Shown: in pieces, positions 42,044-52,400 of the stretch
Position numbering within the stretch: the first letter of the stretch is position 1
How the letters are laid out: each line of letters begins with the position of its first letter
Assembly (NCBI RefSeq): GCF_026151205.1
Contig: NC_087075.1
Location: 11,206,303-11,270,302 of the forward strand
DNA from: Bolinopsis microptera
Taxonomy: Eukaryota > Ctenophora > Tentaculata > Lobata > Bolinopsidae
Reading direction: 5' to 3'
Length of the DNA: 64,000 nt
Made by a program: the position numbers and the translations under genes
The notes under the pieces: generated by a model
What the model was told of the DNA's origin: nothing
Database searches by the model: none
What the model saw: only the letters and a program-made list of their open reading frames with translations

Positions 42044-44543
42044 TCAGCCCGGTTGTCTTTGGTTTCCGTTGGATTGGTTGTTTCTGAAAAAAAAAATCGT
42101 TTTAAATCATTGGGTCAATATTTCTAATAGACACATGGGTACGTATGAGACTTTACTAAACTTTGCAAAAGGATATCAACTAGACTTGCTGCCACTCAAG
42201 GATTCCAACCTCCCATTCTTTGAAGACTTTGATCAATTACCACCGGCCATTAAAATATAAATCAAACATAAAATAACTAACCTGCGGTGGTTGTTCCTAT
42301 CTCTCCTGCCAGACGGTTTCGAGCTTGACTTGCTTCCCATTATACGTTCTCTGCGGATACATGAACATTATTATTAATGCAATTCGAAGAATCGATAATT
42401 AATAAACTCCTTAATCCTTATAGTTCTAACTTAAAGTGTTAACCTCTGCTGGTCTGGGACAGACATCAGTGGTATAACGAATTTAAACGCTTTTGGGCGG
42501 CAATTTTTCATTAAGGACATTATTCTTTGAGGTTATTATAATATCGACAACTCCTAAACACAGTTTCCTAGATGTTGAAACTAAACACGTGTACACTGTA
42601 TTTACAATGTATATTGTATAATCATAGCAATAGAATTTCTCAAGTTGAGCCTAGGAATTACAACAGTTAAACTACTTTACGAGAAGCAATCTAACTTTCC
42701 AGTAACCACCCACCGACCAGCTGGAGTCAGAGTATTCAGGTAAGTCAGAGTAGTGAGTACCACGTCACAAGACGGAACAAACATTTCCCAGGAACAGCGG
42801 TGGTTTCAAGAGCATTTGTATCAGAAGAAGTTTGCGTTTCTTATCAATTATTCTATCACATTTCATTTCTAGATTGTTTGCTTCAATCCTATGTGAAGTC
42901 TTAAGTTGCCTGGAATTCAGATACCTTCTACAAGTAATTACAATGTTAATTGCGGCCTGGTTATTTGAATCTTATCACCGTCCCGATTCCAGAATCCCGA
43001 TCGTGTTGGTGCTATGAATAGATTGCAGCATAGGCCAGTTAGCGACAGTTGACCAGGCGATTTCTGGGTATTTAAAAGGAGTTCTCGCGTGCGCGTAGCA
43101 CAAAATGTTGATTGACAAGTGTTTACTTTCTATGTGGGCAATATTTTTACAAAGCGCGCGGCTGTCAGTACATAAATAGCGCGCGCAAGCCGCGCGCATT
43201 GATGGGTGGAGTTTGACCCATAAATTTTACCCACAAACTGGACTATAAAACCCTATCAGTAATCAGATCACAGATGGTTCAGTTTGCTCCAGTTTAGCAA
43301 TGATTAATTGGATAAGAATATACAAAATTTGCAAACTCAAAATATTCCCGAAATATTACTTTAAAAAATGGCAATTGCAATTACAAGACAGGTCCATCAC
43401 AATAAATCGGCAATTATTAATACAGTGACGACCTTTCTCAAATGCTGAAGAAAGAACCGGATTATCGACCCGGATTAGACCCCAACCATTTTATCGTTGA
43501 TTAACGCACAAAATTATTGGATAAAGCAAAAATCTGCAAGGGGTCAACAAAAACAGTGAAGAGGAAAATTTGCAAAAGCAAATATGAGTTGTCGAGACCT
43601 GCACTCTGCAGTCTGCAGGGCCTGCGTGGTATTTTTTCAGTCGTGTGGCCAGCAAAATGAGACCGTAGGATTTCTAAATGGCTCCTTTTACATAATATCA
43701 AATAACAAGTTTATTTTTTACTTTTACATGTACTTACCTTGCAACAGCGTAGTCTTTTTCTCTTTGAGCAACGCTTTGCTCGATCAGTGTCCTGTTTTCC
43801 GGATGCACTTTTTCAACTTCTCCCTCTCGACTGGAAAAAGATCACACATTAAAAATGATAGAGATAGAGAAAGTATAATAGTTCAACATATCAACATTTC
43901 AAGACATCATCATGTCATTATTACTCAGCAACATGATAAACTATGAAGATAGTAAATATATGGCATGTTGGTGTCACAGAAAATTACCTTGCCTCGCTCC
44001 GCTTCAGGATTTTTATCTGTTTGTCGGTTTTAAGATTATCCACTGTGCTCTGTTCCCCCTGCTGGTCACGCGGGATCCTGTCAATATGACGTCACGTGAG
44101 AGGATAGGACGTCACGTGAGAATTCGTGACGTCACGTGAGTGAGTGTGACGTCACGTGAGGATGGGTAACATTTTATACAATGCATTGAACTCATAACAA
44201 TATCAGTGGAAAATGAAAATGAACGAGATGTCGAACACTATGACGTCACGTGAGAGTGCGTGACGTCACACAACAGGTATTTACCCGATTGGTTCCAGTT
44301 GGTCGCTGTCGAAGTTTTCTAGCTGCTCGTCCAACTGCCCTGGAAAAAGGAAAAATCTAGAAGGGCTGTGTTTAATCAAACGAATAAGTGAAACTATTTT
44401 AGTCGATACCATTAAGAAGTCAGCGCTGTAATACACTAAAAATCAGTTGATTGATCAATTAAGCAATTTACTAAGAAATTAACTAAGTAGTTACCAGAGT
44501 CGTAGATATCTTCCCAACTACACTCCTCATTACAGCCGTTCAT
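42044..44543 (-). CDS. szrd1: SZRD1-like SUZ-domain protein, five short exons
   Basis: Minus-strand exons 44495-44543, 44285-44339, 43738-43830, 42282-42350 and 42044-42083 join in phase to an open 101-residue protein (306 nt with stop). The N terminus CSWEDIYDSGQLDEQLE matches the acidic SWE...DSG...LE start of SZRD1. The third and fourth exons give SVAQREKDYAVARERIMGS, the SUZ RNA-binding motif (AQREaeYaeARkRILGS). The C terminus NNQSNGNQRQPG resembles the polar SUZ-C end. Human SZRD1 is longer. Every donor and acceptor is canonical. An upstream acceptor at 44566 and a donor near 44754 suggest a non-coding first exon. A short overlapping ATG precedes the start. Likely an RNA-binding cytoplasmic protein, by homology. 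Confidence 0.8.
42840..43737. other. SZRD1-like intron 3 (part)
   Basis: Intronic to the SZRD1-like gene. It includes a GC-rich gcgcgcg/cgcgcgc inverted pair near 43085-43200. No exon or gene of its own recognised. Confidence 0.4.
44087..44269. repeat. 20-bp-period array of CRE plus E-box motifs
   Basis: The string TGACGTCACGTGAG or a close variant occurs at about 44087, 44107, 44127, 44147 (exact 20-bp steps), again at 44241, and as a shortened TGACGTCACA at 44260. Each fuses a full palindromic CRE (TGACGTCA) with an E-box (CACGTG). It lies in intron 2 of the SZRD1-like gene. Two more copies with the same 20-bp step lie at about 52858-52892 in the CDK12/13 intron. Regulatory role is inference; a simple satellite is equally possible. 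Confidence 0.6.
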
Positions 44544-44565
44544 TCATAACACATTAATGTTCCGT

Positions 44566-45415
44566 CTAGAAGAGAAAAATTAATTGATTAATTGATCTAT
44601 GAGTTTACATAAAATACAGGGCTTTCCAGGAAGCATTTCCGCCGTCCGACGCATCGATATGATGAAAAACACGAATTGTAACTAAAATTTATGAAGTGTG
44701 AAGTTTTCAAAAGCTATAGTATCTGAAACAGCGATACTAACCTGTGTTGGTGCTCCTTTATCAAACTATACAATTTTTGCAATAAATTACTTAAATGCCG
44801 GCCAGTTACTAAAAATCATTTATCTATCAAATGTTTGAAGGTTTTCATAAAATCAACAATTAAAAACTATTACTTATATATTATATCGTATATATAGATC
44901 GCCTTTTGAATAAAATTCACAGAAAACTCGTCAATTAGCTTGATGCGCAGGGTAAAAATGTTTTAAGATCACAAATCTTATTTTGGTTAAACAACAATTG
45001 CGCCGATCAAGGAGGGAATTTCTGACAGTGGTTTATCCATAGGGCATACCATCAAAACCTAATACCCCGATTTCGAATTCTAAAATCTATAAAATTGAAA
45101 AATAAATAACTTAGATTACTATCATATATATCATCAAACAACTATTATCTATCACAGAAGACTTCGCGGTGGCCCATTTCAGCACGACAATCTGAGGAAA
45201 ATCCAGGAAGCACAACTTTACCAAGTCTTTTTTCTTTCTCGTTTAGGTCTCGCTCTGCAGTCTGGTTCTATTTCTTCGGCGGTCTCGCATCACTTACATT
45301 ATTTCTGTACAAAAACATCTGACAACACATTAGAAAATATCATTATATCATAGACCCCTCGTTGCGTAATTATTTAATTAATTATACAATTACATAATTA
45401 ACTCATAAGCTGATC
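44566..45415. other. Region between the SZRD1-like and CDK12/13-like genes
   Basis: Should contain the SZRD1-like 5' UTR and promoter and the CDK12/13-like 3' UTR (both minus strand). A possible 5' UTR exon of the former ends near 44754. No further exon can be supported. Confidence 0.4.
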
Positions 45416-46450
45416 TCATGGTACCGCTTTACCGGGTGGTGGAACTTGGTTTTGTGATAATCTCGAACCCAGTTCTTGTTGCTTCCGATTTTTCTCCTTG
45501 CGTTTATGCATCTTACACCACATTTCATGGCAGTCTTGCGATGGTAGTTGCATCGGGGGCTCCTTTGATAAATCAACATCTGACAAAAATTTGTGTTTCA
45601 AGCATTCTTCAGCTGTAAGCCTCTGATCTGGATCCATAGTCAAGGTTTTGTCGACTAAATCCAATGCATGCTCGGGGAAATAACAAAATTCTTTCCTCAC
45701 AATTCGTGGGTATTTTTTCTTATTATACTCAATAAGAGAGCTGTACAAACTCAAGTTCACAACGTTGGGCCAGTTGTCAGGATTGGGGCTTCCACAAATC
45801 CTACAGATGACCTCTAGTTGATCCTGTTCACTGCGCGCTCTAAACAGCGGTCGCTTTGTAAACATTTCCCCTAAAATACACCCACTTGACCAGATATCAA
45901 CCGCGGGCCCGTAATGTTCTTCACCCAGTAACAACTCTGGGGGCCTATACCAACGTGTAATAACCTTGTTTGTGTAGAGTCTGTGGGGATCATCCTTTCT
46001 CCAGTACCGTGCTAATCCTAGATCAGCTAGTTTTACTTCTCCTTTATTGTTTAGTAGCACGTTGGCACACTTGATGTCGCGGTGAAGAAAGTTTTTAGAG
46101 TGACAATACGCGAGACCCTCAAACAGTTGCCGCATACAGAGTTTTATCTCGCGTGGTCCAAACTTAACAAGATCTGATTCAATCAAACCCATTAAATCAT
46201 GGTCCATATATTCGAAAACTAAATAAATGGACGCGTCAGACCGCCGGTAGTCATCGGCTGACAACCGATCTGTAACAATGGCTTTTAAACTAATGATATT
46301 CTTGTGCTGAAGCTGCTTCAAGATCTTTATCTCCCGAACAGCTGTGATGGGGAACCCTTCTTTGTTCTTGCTGTCCTCTTTACCGGTGTCACATCTTACT
46401 TTCTTTAGAGCTACGATGTCGCCGCTGCTATTGTGTCGGGCTTTGTAAAC
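45416..46450 (-). CDS. cdk12: CDK12/13 kinase-domain exon with C-terminal tail
   Basis: This 1035-bp exon starts at [11 protein letters not shown] after a cctgcag acceptor at 46451 and encodes most of the kinase domain through the stop (TGA) at 45416. It has the catalytic HRD and the metal-binding DLG, the T-loop threonine in YTNKVITRW, and the tail [21 protein letters not shown]. The protein ends about 45 residues after the kinase fold, shorter than the vertebrate proteins. Confidence 0.9.
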   Translation of the reverse strand, partial: VYKARHNSSGDIVALKKVRCDTGKEDSKNKEGFPITAVREIKILKQLQHKNIISLKAIVTDRLSADDYRRSDASIYLVFEYMDHDLMGLIESDLVKFGPREIKLCMRQLFEGLAYCHSKNFLHRDIKCANVLLNNKGEVKLADLGLARYWRKDDPHRLYTNKVITRWYRPPELLLGEEHYGPAVDIWSSGCILGEMFTKRPLFRARSEQDQLEVICRICGSPNPDNWPNVVNLSLYSSLIEYNKKKYPRIVRKEFCYFPEHALDLVDKTLTMDPDQRLTAEECLKHKFLSDVDLSKEPPMQLPSQDCHEMWCKMHKRKEKNRKQQELGSRLSQNQVPPPGKAVP

Positions 46451-49400
46451 CTGCAGGTATTCCTCGGTTATAAAATAGTAATTTGACAATGCCGTTTGTT
46501 AGTTAACTTTGAATTTGCTATAAATGATTTTGGAGGTATGTATTTGGTTGGTTAATTTCCCGTAATTTCTCGACCAAAGTAATTCAACTCAGATTCACTG
46601 ACAGATTTACACTGACATTAGTATTCATAGTAAAATGTTACAATCTATACATTAAACATAAACACTAGATCAATGATAGATGACAGGTAGTGATATACTG
46701 ATATAGCTGGATAAATTGAGATAAGTTTTCTGAACGTGCGCTGGAACATGGTCGATTAAGATTCCGAAAGGGCCAAGAAAACAGGAAATTAAATGACCGC
46801 TCTCACACAAAGAGAATTTCATTGCGGCCACGATTTTGCTGAAAAGTAAATTCACCGAAAATAGAACCACAGTTTAGTGTAAGATAAAACTTACAAAATG
46901 AATTGTGAGCAGCTCAATAGAACTTTAAATAACTTTATATAACCTCAGATAACAAGAAGGAATACATTACAGCTGGTAATTTACATGACCTCACAGAACA
47001 ATAGACATGTCCCTGATTTATACCATTTAGTATAATGTAAGATATATATATATAAAGGGGGCGCAGTGCCAAAGTTTTAATTCATTTTAGTGGTGTACTG
47101 AGTGGCCGGCCTATCAAGCAACTATAGAATGTTGTCATTTTCTAGGGATTAAAACTGTCCGCATTCTTCCAGATACTGGGTTACTGTTTTAATCGTGGTC
47201 GACGGTCGTAGATATAATGTAATCATAATATTTACTGCAACCTTTTTTTCTAATAAATCTATTATATTCATTGTCACGTAAATTTTAAATAGTGATTGTA
47301 AATAAATTTGCCGACTACAGAGTCCTTTTGTTAATTTTTACTGATTAAATGATTACTCTTAATGAACAAGGAAGAAAACGAGCAAATGAATTACCTGGCC
47401 GTAAGTACCTTCACCAATTTTATCAAGGATTTTGAACTGTTTTATTCCCTCGTCTTCATCAATTTTGTAGTTAGGGTTCTCCGGCGAGTTTTCCCTGTTC
47501 GACCTGAATAGAAAATGTGTTAAAAAACGGAAAATCTAAAAACAATTGCGCAGCAATTGTTCACACGAAAATGATTCTAGAAACGACGCTAAATTAATTG
47601 TTAAACTGAATGACATCATGTTCTTTATTAGTTTTCGTTACACCATCGGTTGTCAAACATTCAAACCTTATTTGTCACCCATAGCTCTTCAGTTTTACAC
47701 CGAAATTCATTAGGCACAACTGCCATTTAACTATTTATATTTTATTTAAAGCTTGGAAATATCTGGATAATGTTGAGAAGGTGATTGTGAACCATATTTC
47801 TTTTGATACGTGATTCAGACTTCAGAGTTGTTAATTCTTAACGCTGATTGGTTAATCGCAGTCACGTGTCAGATAAATATGGTTCACCACCCCACTATAA
47901 GATAAGATCTAAATACTCTCTCCTCACCTCAAAATGGCATCAATGTTAGGACTACTGTCCGTCTCTTTAACCCTATCCCCGAACCCAGGTATCAGATCTG
48001 GGAGAGCGGAAGGCTGGTTCTTGTTCGGAGGGACCTCCTTCTTCACTGGAGTGTTTACCTCCTTTTTAGGGGTAATAGTAGCTGGAGGGTCCTCCTTTCT
48101 GGCGGGAGGAGGAGGAACGGGTAGATCCTCTGAATGGTGGTTGTGTGGGTTGTGGGGGTGGAGGGAACCGTTGGTGGGGACAACTTCTGAGGGGGAGGTC
48201 TGTGTTAAGAACAACACATGTGTGTTATGAAATTGTGGGGGGAATATATTTTACATCTTACAGACTATCTGAATTGGAGTGTGAACGTAAATGTAACGTG
48301 AACAACATTGAAATATTGATGATCGGTATCATCAGATATAATGAAAGTGATTGAAAGTAAATTAAGGCTGAGAAACAGAATACAAATTTAAAATTGCATG
48401 CAAGCTGCGTAAAACGTGCAGTAAAACGTGCTTTGAAAAATAGCTGTAAAAAATAGTTGTTTCAGCGATTAAATCTGAAGGATCTTTTGGAATACTGATA
48501 TCTGGATATTATCCGGTTGGAAGAGACAAGGACAAGTGAAACAAGGAAGTTAGGAGTAAGGGCAAATTTTCGGCGTCAACGCCATCTTCAGGCTAAAATT
48601 GTTATAAATGTTAGTATATAATAAATGCTTCTATACTAGTTAAAATGCTAAATTAAAATTACACACACTGAATACAGGTTACATCAAATGGTATTGTACA
48701 TTACATTAAAAATAGTGATGTACACACGTTTTACACTCTGTCCAAGTACATAATATCTACTGAACAGCAGGGTCGTGTGCTATTTGTTTAAATTTGTCTT
48801 TGAATATGTTGTAAAAGAAATCCCTTAAGCTTCTCGCACTCTTCTTTGTTATTGATACTGGGTTTAAATAAATTAATGTAGTAAGCTTCTGTCACTTTAC
48901 GTTTAATGGTGCTATATAAGTTAATTTCTAAAATATCGAAGGAAATATCTGGTTCTATGTTATCGTGAAACTCTGAATAATGAGCAGCCAACGCATTATC
49001 AGGATAGGTTAAAGGCCTGTTGACTGCTCTTCGATGCTCTGAAAATCTATCGTGTGCTGTTCTACTCGTTTCCCCTATATATAGCTCTTGACATAATTTA
49101 CACGTAACTTTGTATATGACACATTTTGGTTTGCAGTCGTGATTTGTTGTGATGAGTGGACATATGATACAGTTTGGTATGGTGCAGTGTGGTTTGTCGT
49201 GTGGTCGTGATGAACATAAGATCTCTGAGAGTTTCTTACCTGGTGTGAATATGAATTTGACCGGTAAGTTGTGTGAGAGGGCAAATTGAGTGACTTCTTT
49301 GGAAAATGGCTCGTTGATGAATGGTAGAGTGCATGTTACGTGGTCGGTATCTTGTATGTTTGATGATGAAGGGTTATGACGTGTTGTAGGTGAGAGAGGG

Positions 49401-52400
49401 TGAAGTCGTCCTGTTTTGTTTATACGTCGTGGGTCTTGGTAACCGTTGTTGACCAACAAGTTGTCTACTATCTTCATGGACTCTTCTTTATACTCTGGTG
49501 TTGATGAGCAAAGAGCAGCCGTTTTGTAGAAGTTCTTGATGGTTGCTACTTTAGTTCCCTCATTGTGGTGGCTGTTGGCGTGCAGTGTGATATTCTTTTT
49601 CTGCTTCTTTCTGTAGAATTTGTGGTGTAGTGTTCCCTGTTCGTCGATCTTTATCTGGGTGTCGAGGAATGGGGTGAAATCCTGACGGCTTTCCGGATAG
49701 TCAATTTCCCATTTGAGCAACTGGTCTGGGTCCTCGTTTGAGATGGACTCCACTATCCTCAGAGCTTCTTCTTTGGAGCTGGCTAGACTCCCGGCATCAT
49801 CCACGTATCTCCGGTAGAATGAGACGTGTAAATCAGTGTAAATCGATCTTCTCTCGAACATATATACTCGTACTATCGCTCCTATTGGTGATGGTTGGCA
49901 CCCCATGAAGAGACCAATTTTCTGGAGGTAGAGTCTTGAGTGATATGTAAAGTATGAGTTGGTGAAGACGAATTCAAGGATCTTGTGGATGTGCGTGAGT
50001 GTTAGACCCCAGGTGTCGAGGTCTTCCCAATGTTCTTCGGTGAGTGTAATGAGGTCTTGAATGCAGCCACTGATGTTGATGTTTGTGTACAGTGCTGTGA
50101 CGTCAGCTGTGAAGAATGAGAGACCTGAGAGTTGTTGATGTGACATGTTTTGAAGCTCTTCTAGGTGAGTGTGTATATTGCTCAGGTGAGATGGAACATG
50201 ATTAAGCAGAGGAGATAGAATAGATTTAACAATCCAAGCAAGCTTCTCAGAAGGGGAATTTATACAAGACACAATTGGACGTATTTTACAATTAGAAATA
50301 ATATCTACATCTGAAACTAAGACATTACAATCAAATTTATGAGTTTTCTGTATTAAATAAATAGTCGGTAGTTGGGTATTATGTGATTTAAATAAGTCTA
50401 CTGTTTTGCTGTCATAATTACACATCCTACTTATCTCTGTCCATAACACATTACTCTCAGTCTCTAGTCTCTCAGTAACCCTGTTGATGAGGCGGCTGTA
50501 GGAGACTTCTGAGGGGTTTGCTATTGGTTGGATCCGATTTTGTCGCGTGGTGGTAGGTGCAACGTAGGTGTACGCTTCTTGCGAGGTCATGTCTGACAGA
50601 TGTTTCTGCGTAATCTGCTGTTGTACTCCACTGCTCATAATCACAAACTCACCCCCCTTGTCGCTTCTCGAGAAGTGGAGTTCTTCTTTTCTTGCAATCA
50701 AGGATTTGAGTCCCTCCCGTTGTTTTGCTGTTAGGTTAGAGGGTACTTTACTGTGTTCTAATCTGGTGTTAATGATGTAACACAGTTGGCGGAGGTGATG
50801 TTCCATGGCGAGGTTGGTGGTGGGTGGAGCACCAGCAAACGGTCGTTGAAATGGCACGTTTTTCGACTTAATAAATGCGAAGCTGGTCGGGCATGTATCA
50901 TCTGGGGTAGCAACCATCAAGAACTTCTACAAAACGGCTGCTCTTTGCTCATCAACACCAGAGTATAAAGAAGAGTCCATGAAGATAGTAGACAACTTGT
51001 TGGTCAACAACGGTTACCAAGACCCACGACGTATAAACAAAACAGGACGACTTCACCCTCTCTCACCTACAACACGTCATAACCCTTCATCATCAAACAT
51101 ACAAGATACCGACCACGTAACATGCACTCTACCATTCATCAACGAGCCATTTTCCAAAGAAGTCACTCAATTTGCCCTCTCACACAACTTACCGGTCAAA
51201 TTCATATTCACACCAGGTAAGAAACTCTCAGAGATCTTATGTTCATCACGACCACACGACAAACCACACTGCACCATACCAAACTGTATCATATGTCCAC
51301 TCATCACAACAAATCACGACTGCAAACCAAAATGTGTCATATACAAAGTTACGTGTAAATTATGTCAAGAGCTATATATAGGGGAAACGAGTAGAACAGC
51401 ACACGATAGATTTTCAGAGCATCGAAGAGCAGTCAACAGGCCTTTAACCTATCCTGATAATGCGTTGGCTGCTCATTATTCAGAGTTTCACGATAACATA
51501 GAACCAGATATTTCCTTCGATATTTTAAAAATTAACTTATATAGCACCATTAAACGTAAAGTGACAGAAGCTTACTACATTAATTTATTTAAACCCAGTA
51601 TCAATAACAAAGAAGAGTGCGAGAAGCTTAAGGGATTTCTTTTACAACATATTCAAAGACAAATTTAAACAAATAGCACACGACCCTGCTGTTCAGTAGA
51701 TATTATGTACTTGGACAGAGTGTAAAACGTGTGTACATCACTATTTTTAATGTAATGTACAATACCATTTGATGTAACCTGTATTCAGTGTGTGTAATTT
51801 TAATTTAGCATTTTAACTAGTATAGAAGCATTTATTATATACTAACATTTATAACAATTTTAGCCTGAAGATGGCGTTGACGCCGAAAATTTGCCCTTAC
51901 TCCTAACTTCCTTGTTTCACTTGTCCTTGTCTCTTCCAACCGGATAATATCCAGATATCAGTATTTCAATCATGAGACTAATAAACAGCGAACTACTCCG
52001 TTATTTGATCTTTTGGAAGCAAGTGATAAATTTTGAAAAGGAATTTTCTATGATGAAAAGGTGTCTCTCAAAACAACTGCACCTTAAGCCTGAACTGCAG
52101 CTGAAATGCCCTAACAACATACCTTACGAGACATATTTAAATGGTACGAAACTCGGTGGTTTTTCGAAAAAAACACCATATTTTCGGACTTTATGACTAT
52201 CGATTTACTATCAACTTATCAATATAGTAAGTTATAAATATGATTCATCAAACAATTAAACAATTAATGAACACTAGTATTCGATCATGAATTGCTTTTA
52301 AGATGATTTTGGACACGTTCCATTAAAAATAAGCAATCTTTGTCACTACTTTATTGGCCAAGTCGGTGAAATTTCGGGATTAATGGAAGATAGCAAACAC

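Larger units (their letters stand above)
48491..51965 (-). mobile_element. Penelope-like element with inverted terminal copies
   Basis: The element has inverted arms of about 1059 bp: 48491-49549 and 50907-51965, each spanning the RT C terminus, GIY-YIG domain and 3' UTR. The central part (49550-50906) is single copy. The outermost arm sequence is aatactgatatctggatatt and its complement. Inverted partial copies of this kind (pLTRs) are usual in Penelope-like elements. It lies in an intron of the CDK12/13-like gene in the same orientation. Arms are nearly identical, so insertion is recent. Confidence 0.9.

Noticed and set aside
47934-48230. Plus-strand Gly/Ser-rich frame
   Set aside because: Opposite strand of the Pro-rich CDK12/13 exon, which has canonical splice sites and matching phase.
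50979-51668. Possible separate GIY-YIG gene
   Set aside because: Identical, apart from one visible residue, to the C terminus of the minus-strand Penelope protein and located in its inverted arm.
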